This document shows positions 40,640 through 50,232 of a DNA stretch of 64,000 nucleotides, one piece after another. The notes under the pieces were generated by a model that saw only the letters and a list, made by a program, of their open reading frames with translations, ran no database searches and was not told the DNA's origin. This DNA comes from Elioraea rosea (lineage in GTDB: Bacteria; Pseudomonadota; Alphaproteobacteria; Acetobacterales; Acetobacteraceae), in assembly GCF_007644105.1 (NCBI RefSeq), contig NZ_VFAC01000017.1:1-64000 (forward strand), in the 5' to 3' direction. The first letter of the stretch is position 1. The number at the start of each line of letters is the position of its first letter. The translations under genes and the position numbers were made by a program.

Positions 40640-42558
40640 GGCCGTTCGGTCCGCGCAGGCCCAGGCGCGGCGGCCTCGGCGACGCGCTGCTGGTCGGGTC
40701 GGGTGGGGGGCGGCGGCGGGCTCGTCCGCCGCGCGGGGTCGCGCGTCAGCGTCTCGAGCATCACGTCGCGAGCGACCGGCGCGGCCGCCGCCGAGCCGCC
40801 GCCGCCATGCTCGACGATCACCGCCACGGCGTAGACCGGCTCCTCGACCGGCGCGAAGCCGACGAACAGCGCATGGTGGCGCCATTCATAGGGAAGGTCT
40901 TCCTGCCGCCTCAGCCCGCGCTCGCGCTCTGCCATGGTGATGCGCCGAACCTGCGTCGTTCCCGTCTTGCCGCCCATCGCGACGCCGAGCTCGGCCGGAA
41001 GCCTGCTCGCCCAGGCCGTCCCGCCGCGCTCGTTCACGACGCCCGACATGGACTCGCGCATCAGCCTCAGATGCGGCTCGGGGATGCCGAGCGCCGGCCA
41101 GTCCTCCGCCCGGTGGCCCTTCTGCAGCGCCCCGCCCACCGCGCGGGTCAGGTGCGGCTGGATCGCACGCCCGCCATTGACCATCCGCGCGGTCATCACG
41201 GCGAGCTGCAGCGGCGAGACCTGGGTGAAGCCCTGGCCGATGCCGTGCACGAGCGTCTCGCCCTGCTGCCAGGGCACGCCCTGCGTGGCCATCTTCCATT
41301 GCCGTGTGGGGATGAGGCCCGAGCGGGCGCCGGGAAGCTCGAGGTCGAGCTCGACGCCGAGGCCGAAGCGGCGCGACATCGTCGCGATCCGGTCGATGCC
41401 GACGCGCTTGGCCGTCTCGTAGAAGTAGCAGTCGCAGGACTGCTTGATGGCCTCGCGCATGTCGAGCCACCCGTGCCCGCCGCGCTTCCAGCAGTGGAAC
41501 TTCGAATCGCCGAGCTGGGTGACCCCGAAGCAGGGAATGCGCTCGCCCGGCGCCACGAGCCGGGAGTCGAGGGCGGCGAGCGCCACCACCATCTTGAAGG
41601 TGCTGCCTGGCGCATAGAGCCCCGCCACCGCCTTGTTCACGAGCGGGTTGCGCCGGTTCGACGTCCAGGCCCGCCACTGGGCGGATGACACACCCTCGGC
41701 GAACACGTTGGGGTCGAAGGACGGGGTCGAGGCCATGGCCATGACCTCGCCGTTGCGCGCATCGAGCACCACCACCGCGGCGCTGTCGTTCTCGATGCGG
41801 CGGGAGACGGCCTGCTGCAGCCCGGCATCGAGCGTCGTCGTCACGTCCTGGCCGGGCGTGCCCTCCTCGCGCTCGAGCTCGCGGATGACGCGGCCGACGG
41901 CGTTGACCTCGAGCTGCACCCGCCCCGCCCGGCCGCGCAGCGCCTGGTCATGCGCGCGCTCGAGTCCGGCCCGGCCGATGCGGATGCCCGGAAGCTGGAG
42001 CATCGGGTCGCCGTCGAGGTCGGCCTCGGCCGGGGCGGCGACGTAGCCGATCAGGTGGGCGAACTCCTCCCCGTAGGGGTAGGTGCGGCTCTGGCCGACA
42101 TCGGTCACGATGCCTGGCAGGTCCGGCGCGTTCACCTCGAGCCGCGCCATGTCCTCCCAGTCGAGGAACTCGCGCACCAGCACGGGGACGAAGCGGCGGC
42201 GGCGGCGCACGTCGCGCTCGATCCGGGTCCTCTCGGCTTCCGTGAGCGGCACGACATGGGAGAAGGTCGCGAGGGTCGCGCCGACATCGTCGGTCCGCTC
42301 GGCCACGAGCATGGCCCGCCAGTTGAGCCTGTTCTCCGCGATCGGAACGCCGAACCGGTCGGTGATGCGCCCCCGCGGCGGAGGCAACAGGCGCATGGAG
42401 ATGCGGTTCTCGTCTGCGAGCACGGCGTAGCGCTCGCTCTCCTTCACCTGGAGCTGCCAGAGCCGCACGCCGAGCGCGCCGAGCAGCGCCGTCTTGCCGA
42501 GGCCGAGCATGACGAGGCGGCGGGTGAAGACGGTGCGCTGGCCCTTCTCCTTCTTCAT
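40636..42558 (-). CDS. mrdA: Penicillin-binding protein 2 (elongasome transpeptidase)
   Basis: A 640-residue class B PBP. A short cytosolic tail and one membrane anchor (about residues 15-33) precede the dimerisation domain (RGRITDRFGVPIAENR). The transpeptidase domain has STFK (Ser319), SCD (374-376) and KTG (531-533). The Pro-rich C-terminal tail is dispensable-looking. It cross-links peptidoglycan with RodA. ATG 42558 follows mreD by 10 bp with GAGGGGG upstream. Confidence 0.97.
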   Translation of the reverse strand: MKKEKGQRTVFTRRLVMLGLGKTALLGALGVRLWQLQVKESERYAVLADENRISMRLLPPPRGRITDRFGVPIAENRLNWRAMLVAERTDDVGATLATFSHVVPLTEAERTRIERDVRRRRRFVPVLVREFLDWEDMARLEVNAPDLPGIVTDVGQSRTYPYGEEFAHLIGYVAAPAEADLDGDPMLQLPGIRIGRAGLERAHDQALRGRAGRVQLEVNAVGRVIRELEREEGTPGQDVTTTLDAGLQQAVSRRIENDSAAVVVLDARNGEVMAMASTPSFDPNVFAEGVSSAQWRAWTSNRRNPLVNKAVAGLYAPGSTFKMVVALAALDSRLVAPGERIPCFGVTQLGDSKFHCWKRGGHGWLDMREAIKQSCDCYFYETAKRVGIDRIATMSRRFGLGVELDLELPGARSGLIPTRQWKMATQGVPWQQGETLVHGIGQGFTQVSPLQLAVMTARMVNGGRAIQPHLTRAVGGALQKGHRAEDWPALGIPEPHLRLMRESMSGVVNERGGTAWASRLPAELGVAMGGKTGTTQVRRITMAERERGLRRQEDLPYEWRHHALFVGFAPVEEPVYAVAVIVEHGGGGSAAAAPVARDVMLETLTRDPARRTSPPPPPTRPDQQRVAEAAAPGPARTERP

Positions 42559-42568
42559 CGCCGCCCCC

Positions 42569-43096
42569 TCATGCCGCCTGCAGCGTCCGCTCGAGGCGGA
42601 CGAACAGCCAGGAGAAGGCGGGATAGACGGCGATGACGAGGCCGAGCTCGACGAGCGGGGGGAGCACCGGCAGCACCCGGAAGGCGAGCGCGGCATGCAG
42701 CACCCAGCCGACGGCGAACAGCGCGGTGGCGAGCAGGGCGAAGGCGATCCAGACCAGCAGGAAGGACTGCCGCGCCAGCACCCGGCGCTGCGTCAGCACG
42801 ATGCCGTGCAGCAGGAGCAGAAGAAGCGTGTTGAGCCCGAGCGGTGCGGCAGCGAGCAGGTCGCACAGCAGGCCGAGGCCGAACACGGCGAGCGGGGACA
42901 TCAGCCGCGGCCGATAGAGCGTCCAGAAGAACACCGCGGCCGGCGCGGCGGAGGGGATGAGCCCGGGCTGGCCGGGAACGAGCGGGGGCAGGCAGGAGGC
43001 GATGACCAGGACGACGGCGAGTGCGGCGGGTGCGGCCTCGTGCGCCGCCGTGTCGAGGCGCTGCAGCAGGGTCTGGCGGGGAAGCCCGACGGCCAT
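42569..43096 (-). CDS. mreD: Rod shape-determining protein MreD
   Basis: A 175-residue inner-membrane protein with about five hydrophobic segments. It has the weakly conserved MreD pattern SPLAVFGLGLLCDLLAAAPLGLNTLLLLL. Placement between mreC and mrdA confirms the call. It links the MreB cytoskeleton and MreC to PBP2/RodA in the elongasome. Confidence 0.93.
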   Translation of the reverse strand: MAVGLPRQTLLQRLDTAAHEAAPAALAVVLVIASCLPPLVPGQPGLIPSAAPAAVFFWTLYRPRLMSPLAVFGLGLLCDLLAAAPLGLNTLLLLLLHGIVLTQRRVLARQSFLLVWIAFALLATALFAVGWVLHAALAFRVLPVLPPLVELGLVIAVYPAFSWLFVRLERTLQAA

Positions 43097-43102
43097 ACCG
43101 GC

Positions 43103-43972
43103 TCAGCTCCCCGGACGCCGGCGCGGCTCGGGCCGCGCGACCTGTTCCGGCGGCAGGATGCCGGAGAGGCCGAAATCATGCAGCCGCACGAACGTCAGCC
43201 TGTTCATGTCGGCCGCGAGCTCGACCTCGAGCACGCCGCCGTGCCCCTGCCGAACCGTGCCGACGGGAAGCCCGGCCGGAAGTGCGCCGGCCTGGGAGGA
43301 CGTCACCACCCTGTCGCCAGGCTGGGGCTGGCTGCCCTCCGCCCAGTGCTGCAGCCGCGGCGCCGGCCCGTTCGTGCCTGCGAGGATGGCGCGGTGGCCC
43401 GTGCGCTCGATCTGCACGGGGATGCGGCTGTTGATGTCGGTGACGAGCAGGATGCGCGCAGAGCGGCTGCCGACCTCGCTGACGCGCCCCACGAGACCGT
43501 TCTCGTCGAGCGCCACCTGGCCCTTGCGCACGGCATGGCGCGGCCCGGTCGAGAGCAGCACCGAGCGCGCGTAGGAGGTTCCCGTGTCGGCCACGACGCG
43601 GGTCGTGATGAAGCCGGGCGTCGGCTCCGCCGGCGCGTTCAGCACCGCGCGCAGCGCAAGATTCTCCGCCTCCAGCGCCATCGCCACGTCATGCCAGCGG
43701 CGGAGCCTCGCGTTCTCCTCCCTGAGACGGGCGTTCTCGGCGTGAATGTCGGCGATCCCCCGCACGGCCTCGATGGCATCCTGCACGGCGCCGACGGGGC
43801 GGGACAGGACATCGTAGACAGGCACGAGGAAGTCGGCGAGCGCGACGCGCGCCCGTTCGGCGATCACGGTATCGGCCTTGCCGAGCAGCATCAGCCCGAA
43901 GCTCGCCGCGATCAGCAGCGGCAGCACGAGTCGCGCCAGGGCCTGGCGGAACGGAACGCTGAGGCGGATCAC
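43103..43972 (-). CDS. mreC: Rod shape-determining protein MreC
   Basis: A 289-residue bitopic protein starting with GTG. One N-terminal helix (LVLPLLIAASFGLMLL) is followed by a coiled coil (about 75-105, ENARLREENARLRRW). Two periplasmic beta barrels follow (TTRVVADTGTSYARSVLL; VGRVSEVGSRSARILLVTD). A short Pro/Arg-rich end. It scaffolds PBP2 in the periplasm. It lies 6 bp before mreD. Confidence 0.95.
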   Translation of the reverse strand: MIRLSVPFRQALARLVLPLLIAASFGLMLLGKADTVIAERARVALADFLVPVYDVLSRPVGAVQDAIEAVRGIADIHAENARLREENARLRRWHDVAMALEAENLALRAVLNAPAEPTPGFITTRVVADTGTSYARSVLLSTGPRHAVRKGQVALDENGLVGRVSEVGSRSARILLVTDINSRIPVQIERTGHRAILAGTNGPAPRLQHWAEGSQPQPGDRVVTSSQAGALPAGLPVGTVRQGHGGVLEVELAADMNRLTFVRLHDFGLSGILPPEQVARPEPRRRPGS

Positions 43973-44081
43973 GCGCTGCCCCGCGGAATGCCTGGGTTTA
44001 GCCGCATGCCTGGATGCCTTGCCTCCCGGCCCATCGCCTGCCTCGGCAGAGCCGCCGCAGGTTGGGGCAAACAGGTTAACC

Positions 44082-45344
<1,263 letters not shown>

Positions 45345-48101
45345 TTAGGCGAAGACCAGGTCGGCGGCGGTGAACCCGGCGAGCACGCCGGCAAGAAGCA
45401 GCTGGTCGCCCGCGCCATACTGCACCAGCGTTCCGCCTTCCTGCACCGCCCAACTGACCGCCCCGGCGGCGATCCCCTCGAAGCGGAGCCTGTCTGCGCC
45501 GACGGCGAAATCGGTTATCACGTCTGCCCCGTCACCGTGCGCGAACAGGAAGAGGTCCCGCCCCGCCCCGCCGGTGAGCGTGTCGCTGCCCGTGCCGCCG
45601 CGAATCCTGTCGGCGCCAGAGCTGCCGATCACGACATCGTCCCCCGCCCCGGCCTCGATGGTGGCGTAGGACCAGCCATTCCAGCCCGTCACGGTGATGC
45701 GGTCATTGCCGGCGCCCGTCGAGACCACGAAGCCATTGCCCCAGCCATCGGCGTCGGCGCCGTTCGAGAAGGCGGTGATGGTGACGACATCGTCGCCCGA
45801 GCCGGTGCGGACGGTGCCGCGCTTGATGCCGCTGAGCGCCACGCTGCTTGCCGCCGTTCCGCCGAGCTCGACCAGGGCATCGACGAAATTGTCGAGCCGG
45901 ACATCGGCGCCATCGTCGTCGCGCACCGTCACGGTCTTCAGCGTGTTCCAGGCGCTCGTCACGGTGGCGGAGACGGCATCGCCCGGCCCCCAGTCCACCG
46001 CCACCGTCGCACCGGCGATGCCGTGCTGCGCGGCGGTAACCGTCGCATCCGCCCCTGCCGTGGCCGACCAGCCGGTCCCGGCCGCGCCATTGCCGAGCAG
46101 AAGCTTCGGCAGGACGAGGGGCGCAGCCGGCATCACGAGGTCCGACACGAGGACGAACTGGTCGCTGAAGGCAAGGCGCTCGATGCCGGGGAGCCTGTCG
46201 GTGCCAAGCGCGCCGAGGGAGACCACAAGCGCGCCCGCATCCCAGCCATAGGACGCCGCCGTCCAGGCCATGGCGAAGGCAGCGGTGTCGAACCCGGCCC
46301 CGCCGTCGAGGATGTCGTCTCCGAAGCCGCCCTCGAGCCAGTCATCCCCGCCGCCGCCGGAGAGGATGTCGTTGCCTCGGCCCCCGGTCAGGCGGTTGGC
46401 GAAGCCATCGCCTGCGAGAACGTCATGGCCATCGCCGCCATGGACCGCCTCGATCGTCGTTCCGACGGCGAGGGCGAGCTCCGCGCCGCCGATCGTTCCG
46501 CCGCCGGCAGCAAGGTCGAGCAGGACGCGGCCGGTGACGGCGGAGGCGTTGATGGTGTCGAAGCCGGCCATGTCGACGATCAGCCCGCGCGAGGGGTCGG
46601 CGGCCCGTGCGGCGGCGAACTCGTCGGTGAAGACGTAGAGCGTGTCCTCGCTCGCCGCGTCCCCGAGCGCGGTGATCGACCAGGAGACGAGCTGGCCGAT
46701 GTCGCCTGCCATGGAATCGACCACCCGAAGCGTCCATGCGCCGCCGGAGCCCTCGCCCCAGAACGCGTTGGACGTGACGGTGAAGACGATGTCGTCGGCA
46801 GACGAGCCATAGCCGGAGCTGTTCGCGGGCGACCGGCCGGGACGGTCGATCAGCACGCTCTCGGTTCCCTCGGGCGAGACGAGGAAGACGCGGAGATCGC
46901 CGATCCAGGTATGGCGGATGTCGAGCGAGACCTGCACGCGGTCGATCGCGACCCCGTCCGCGAGGCTGAGCGTGCTCGTGAGGCCGGCAGGCGAGGCGTC
47001 GGGAATGGCCATGCGCGGCGCCGAGGCGGCGCTGACCTTGGCGAGGTTCTGGCTGTGCGAGACATCATCCCAGGTCTCGGCAAGCCGCACGGCGGCGCGC
47101 GCGTCCACCAGGCCGAAGCCGTAGTCGTTCGAGAAATGCATGCCCCCGCCGTTCCAGGTGCCGGCGCCGTTGGTCGTCCACGAGGCGTTGGCTGCATCCG
47201 TCCTGCGCGCGGAGAGGGCGAGGATCTCCTGCACATCCCGCCAGCCGAGGTCGGGGTTGGCCTCGAGCATCAGCGCGACGATGCCGCTGACGACCGGTGC
47301 GGCGAAGCTCGTGCCGGAGACGGTGGCGGTGTTCCCGGCCGAGTAGCCCTCCGCGCCCGTGCGGTCGGTCGTGGTGATGGCCACGCCGGGCGCGGAGACG
47401 AGCAGCGCAGCGCCGGGGTTGGAGAAGGACGCGACCTTGCCCTCGGCATCGACAGCGCCGACGGTGATGACCTCGGGAGCCGCCTGGATGCCGTGGTGAT
47501 TCACGCTGTCGCCGCTCGCCCGCGCGTTGCCCGCGGCGAAGACGAACACCGTGCCGAGCCCGCCGCGGCCGACATCGGTCGCGTGCACGAGGGCATCGCG
47601 GATCGGCGCATAGGCGGGGGAGGCGAAATTGTCGGTGAACAGCCCGCCGAAGCCCCAGGAGTTGTTCGAGACGTCCACCCCCGCCTGGTTGCGGAGCTGG
47701 GTCGCGATCTGCGCGGTCGAGCCTGCGGCGCCATAGCCCATGCGGAAGCCGACGAGCGTCGCATCATGCGCCACGCCGACAAGGCCGGCGCCGTCGGCAT
47801 TCGCGCCGATCACCCCAGCGACGGCCGTGCCGTGGATATCGCCCGCCTCGGCGGCCGGGTTCGCGTCATTGCCGCGCGCATCCCAGCCTCCCGCGCCGAA
47901 GGCGCCGGCAAGGTCGGGGTGGCCGAGCTCGATCCCGTCATCGACAATGCCGATGCGCACGCCGCGGCCGGTATAGTCAGCCCAGACCGGGGTGACGTTG
48001 GCGTCCACGCCGCCGGGGTTCAGCAGGTGCCATTGCGCCGCGAAGCCAGGGTCGGCCGGCAAGGCGACATGCGTGACCGTCGTGGCGTCGGCGTGCGCCA
48101 T
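45345..48101 (-). CDS. S8 subtilase/kexin-like protease with P domain and RTX repeats
   Basis: A 918-residue protease with GGAGGA before the ATG. The peptidase S8 domain spans about residues 20-340. Its catalytic triad is Asp54 (GIVDDGIELGHPDL), His90 (DIHGTAVAG) and Ser265 (SGTSFAAP), with oxyanion Asn192. A P/homoB domain follows (about 366-480, DLRVFLVSPEGT). RTX-like Gly-Asp repeats occur at about 555-605 and 820-850 (GGRGNDILSGG, GGTGSDTLTGG), and the C terminus has the RTX end block (DVITDFAVGADRL). There is no signal peptide, which fits type I secretion with calcium-induced folding outside. No T1SS genes are adjacent. Residues 660-815 are unassigned. Confidence 0.9.
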   Translation of the reverse strand: MAHADATTVTHVALPADPGFAAQWHLLNPGGVDANVTPVWADYTGRGVRIGIVDDGIELGHPDLAGAFGAGGWDARGNDANPAAEAGDIHGTAVAGVIGANADGAGLVGVAHDATLVGFRMGYGAAGSTAQIATQLRNQAGVDVSNNSWGFGGLFTDNFASPAYAPIRDALVHATDVGRGGLGTVFVFAAGNARASGDSVNHHGIQAAPEVITVGAVDAEGKVASFSNPGAALLVSAPGVAITTTDRTGAEGYSAGNTATVSGTSFAAPVVSGIVALMLEANPDLGWRDVQEILALSARRTDAANASWTTNGAGTWNGGGMHFSNDYGFGLVDARAAVRLAETWDDVSHSQNLAKVSAASAPRMAIPDASPAGLTSTLSLADGVAIDRVQVSLDIRHTWIGDLRVFLVSPEGTESVLIDRPGRSPANSSGYGSSADDIVFTVTSNAFWGEGSGGAWTLRVVDSMAGDIGQLVSWSITALGDAASEDTLYVFTDEFAAARAADPSRGLIVDMAGFDTINASAVTGRVLLDLAAGGGTIGGAELALAVGTTIEAVHGGDGHDVLAGDGFANRLTGGRGNDILSGGGGDDWLEGGFGDDILDGGAGFDTAAFAMAWTAASYGWDAGALVVSLGALGTDRLPGIERLAFSDQFVLVSDLVMPAAPLVLPKLLLGNGAAGTGWSATAGADATVTAAQHGIAGATVAVDWGPGDAVSATVTSAWNTLKTVTVRDDDGADVRLDNFVDALVELGGTAASSVALSGIKRGTVRTGSGDDVVTITAFSNGADADGWGNGFVVSTGAGNDRITVTGWNGWSYATIEAGAGDDVVIGSSGADRIRGGTGSDTLTGGAGRDLFLFAHGDGADVITDFAVGADRLRFEGIAAGAVSWAVQEGGTLVQYGAGDQLLLAGVLAGFTAADLVFA

Positions 48102-48273
48102 CCATTCCTCCGCACAGAGCTGCTAGGGCCGTCTCGTCCACAGCGACAAGGCCTGAAACAGAGGTTAACGGCGAACGGTTAACGACCGGTTGACCACCCG
48201 GCAGGACTTGCCGGGCCTGTCGCGTTCGGGAAGACGATCCCGGACACGGCGACGGTACAGCGAGGGTGCGGAG

Positions 48274-48301
48274 CCGGTCTGTGCGCGTGTGCACAGACCG
48301 G
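48274..48301. other. 11-bp perfect hairpin downstream of leuA
   Basis: CCGGTCTGTGC (48274-48284), loop GCGTGT and GCACAGACCGG (48291-48301). It starts 14 bp after the leuA stop in the direction of leuA transcription and lies upstream of the protease gene. No T tract follows, so it is either a Rho-aided terminator, an mRNA 3' end stabiliser or a protein site. Confidence 0.6.
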
Positions 48302-48314
48302 TCCGGCGCGGCGA

Positions 48315-49925
48315 TCAGGCAGAGAGGGCGGCAGGCGCGGTGCGGGCGCGCTTGACCAGGAGCTTGTTCAGCGCATGCACATAGGCGCGCGCGGAGGCGA
48401 CCAGCGTGTCGGTGTCGGCGCCCTGGCCATCGACGAGCTTGCCCGCCTCCTCGAGCCGGACGGTCACCTTCGCCTGCGCGTCGGTGCCCTCCGTCACCGC
48501 GCCGACGGAGTAGAGCTTCAGCTCCGCCTCGTGCGGGAAGAGCATGCGGATCGCCTTGAACGTGGCATCGACCGGGCCGTCGCCGGTCGCCTCGGCGCGC
48601 TTCGTTTCGCCGTCGATGTCGAGCTCGAGGATGGCCCGCTGCGGCGCCTTGCTTCCGGCCCAGACCTCGAGCGACACGAATCGCACGGCATCGTGCGCGC
48701 GCACCACCTCGTCATCGACGAGCGCGACCACGTCCTCGTCGAACACGACCTTCTTCACGTCGGCGAGGCGCTTGAAACGCTGGAACGCGTCGTTCAGCGC
48801 GTTGTCGCCGATATCGGCGTAGCCGAGCTGCTTCAGCTTGTCGCGGAACGCCGCGCGGCCGGAATGCTTGCCGAGCACGAGGGACGACTTGGCGAGGCCG
48901 ACGCTCTCCGGCGTCATGATCTCGTAGGTGCCGGAGTGCTTCAGCATCCCGTCCTGGTGAATGCCCGCCTCGTGCGCGAAGGCGTTGCGCCCTACGATCG
49001 CCTTGTTCGGCTGCACGTCGAACCCCGTGATGGTCGCGAGCAGGCGCGAGGTGCGCGTGATGTTCTGCGTCACGATGCCGTTGGCATAGGGCATCGCGTC
49101 GGCGCGCGTGCGCAGCGCCATGGCGAGCTCCTCGAGCGCGGCGTTGCCCGCGCGCTCGCCGATGCCGTTGATCGTGCACTCGATCTGCCGCGCCCCGGCC
49201 TTCACGGCCGCGAGCGTGTTCGCCACCGCGAGGCCAAGGTCGTTGTGGCAGTGCGCCGACAGGATCACCTTCTCCGCGCCCGGCACGCGCTCGCGCAGCA
49301 TGGCGAAGATCGCGCCGAACTCCTCCGGCACGGCATAGCCGACCGTGTCGGGGATGTTGATCGTTGTCGCACCCGCCTTGATCGCTGCCTCGACGCAGCG
49401 GCAGAGGAAATCGGCCTCGGTGCGCGAGCCGTCCTCGGCCGACCATTCGACGTCGTCGGCGTACTTGCGAGCATGGGTGACGGAGTTCGTCACCGCCTCC
49501 AGCACCGCCTCGGGCGACATCTGCAGCTTGTACTTCATGTGCAGCGGCGAGGTGCTGATAAAGGTGTGGATGCGCTTGCGGCGCGCGGGTTTCAGCGCCT
49601 CTCCCGCGGCATCGATGTCGGCGCGGGCGGAGCGGGCGAGCGAGCACACCACCGCTCCCTGGATCTTCTCCGAGATCGCCTTCACCGAGGCGAAATCGCC
49701 AGGCGAGGCGATGGCGAAGCCAGCCTCCATCACGTCGACACCGAGATCCTCGAGCGCCTCGGCCATGCGCAGCTTCTCCTCGAGATTCATCGAGAAGCCG
49801 GGGCTCTGCTCGCCGTCGCGCAGCGTCGTGTCGAACACGATCACGCGCGCGGGATCGACGCTGCCGAAGGATGGGTGATCGACGGTCGGGTGGTCTGCAG
49901 CCTGGGGCGTGGGGGTGGCGGACAT
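48315..49925 (-). CDS. leuA: 2-isopropylmalate synthase
   Basis: A 536-residue enzyme condensing 2-oxoisovalerate with acetyl-CoA, the first committed step to leucine. It has the HMGL-like TIM barrel with [16 protein letters not shown], the metal-binding [12 protein letters not shown] and [10 protein letters not shown]. The C-terminal LeuA dimerisation/regulatory domain (about 395-520) binds leucine for feedback inhibition. Just upstream lies a candidate leucine-rich leader ORF with hairpins, suggesting attenuation. leuBCD are not in the window. Confidence 0.98.
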   Translation of the reverse strand: MSATPTPQAADHPTVDHPSFGSVDPARVIVFDTTLRDGEQSPGFSMNLEEKLRMAEALEDLGVDVMEAGFAIASPGDFASVKAISEKIQGAVVCSLARSARADIDAAGEALKPARRKRIHTFISTSPLHMKYKLQMSPEAVLEAVTNSVTHARKYADDVEWSAEDGSRTEADFLCRCVEAAIKAGATTINIPDTVGYAVPEEFGAIFAMLRERVPGAEKVILSAHCHNDLGLAVANTLAAVKAGARQIECTINGIGERAGNAALEELAMALRTRADAMPYANGIVTQNITRTSRLLATITGFDVQPNKAIVGRNAFAHEAGIHQDGMLKHSGTYEIMTPESVGLAKSSLVLGKHSGRAAFRDKLKQLGYADIGDNALNDAFQRFKRLADVKKVVFDEDVVALVDDEVVRAHDAVRFVSLEVWAGSKAPQRAILELDIDGETKRAEATGDGPVDATFKAIRMLFPHEAELKLYSVGAVTEGTDAQAKVTVRLEEAGKLVDGQGADTDTLVASARAYVHALNKLLVKRARTAPAALSA

Positions 49926-49954
49926 GGCGCTTCTTCCTCTGGGTGAACGACTAG

Positions 49955-50002
49955 GCCGGGGACGATCCCCTGAGCGGTGCAGCGCGGGACCTCCGCGCCG
50001 GC
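49955..50002 (-). promoter_or_regulatory. Candidate leuA attenuator hairpins
   Basis: Between the leader ORF stop and leuA are two stems: GCGCGG/CCGCGC with a 5-nt loop (49982-49998) and GGGGA/TCCCC with a 3-nt loop (49958-49970). An alternative pairing of GCCGG (49955-49959) with CCGGC (49998-50002) would enclose both and is mutually exclusive with the edge of the first. No U tract follows, so whether this terminates transcription or masks the leuA ribosome site (AGAGGAAG) is open. Confidence 0.5.
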
Positions 50003-50003
50003 G

Positions 50004-50111
50004 TCACGCCCAGGGGCGGCTAAGTCGAAGGAGAAGGCCGGAAATCGACGCGAGCGCGCCGCCCGCGGATGCGGGCGCAGGGAGGCGGGCGCGGCTCAGC
50101 CAGTCGCTCAT
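50004..50111 (-). CDS. leuL: Candidate leuA leader peptide (35 aa)
   Basis: A 35-codon ORF ending 78 bp before leuA, on the same strand. Codons 26-30 read CTT CTC CTT CGA CTT (50036-50022), i.e. Leu-Leu-Leu-Arg-Leu close to the stop. CTT and CGA are uncommon in this GC-rich DNA, where leucine is nearly always CTC or CTG. A run of control codons followed by hairpins is the layout of leucine attenuators. A 17-bp-spaced promoter puts the transcript start about at the ATG, which would explain the lack of a ribosome site. It is a candidate; no family homology can be shown for so short a peptide. Confidence 0.55.
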   Translation of the reverse strand: MSDWLSRARLPAPASAGGALASISGLLLRLSRPWA

Positions 50112-50118
50112 GGGGCGG

Positions 50119-50147
50119 ATTATCCACAAACCGGCCCCATTCGGCAA
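50119..50147 (-). promoter_or_regulatory. Probable promoter of the leuA leader/leuA transcript
   Basis: Minus-strand TTGCCG (50147-50142) and GATAAT (50124-50119) are separated by exactly 17 bp. GATAAT matches the -10 consensus at five of six positions. The expected start point is 5-9 nt further, at or next to the leader ATG (50111). The same bases include TTATCCACA on the other strand, a perfect DnaA-box sequence. Confidence 0.6.
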
Positions 50148-50232
50148 GCGCCCCCCGTTGCCGGAACGGAGCGGCGGAAGCAGGATGCCGCCACCCGAAC
50201 GACAATCCATCCGAGGAAGGGAACGCCGCTCC

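Noticed and set aside
50120-50128. TTATCCACA, a perfect DnaA box
   Set aside because: A single copy with no cluster, AT-rich unwinding region or dnaA/dnaN/parAB nearby. It overlaps the likely -10 of the leuA leader promoter, which explains it better than an origin.
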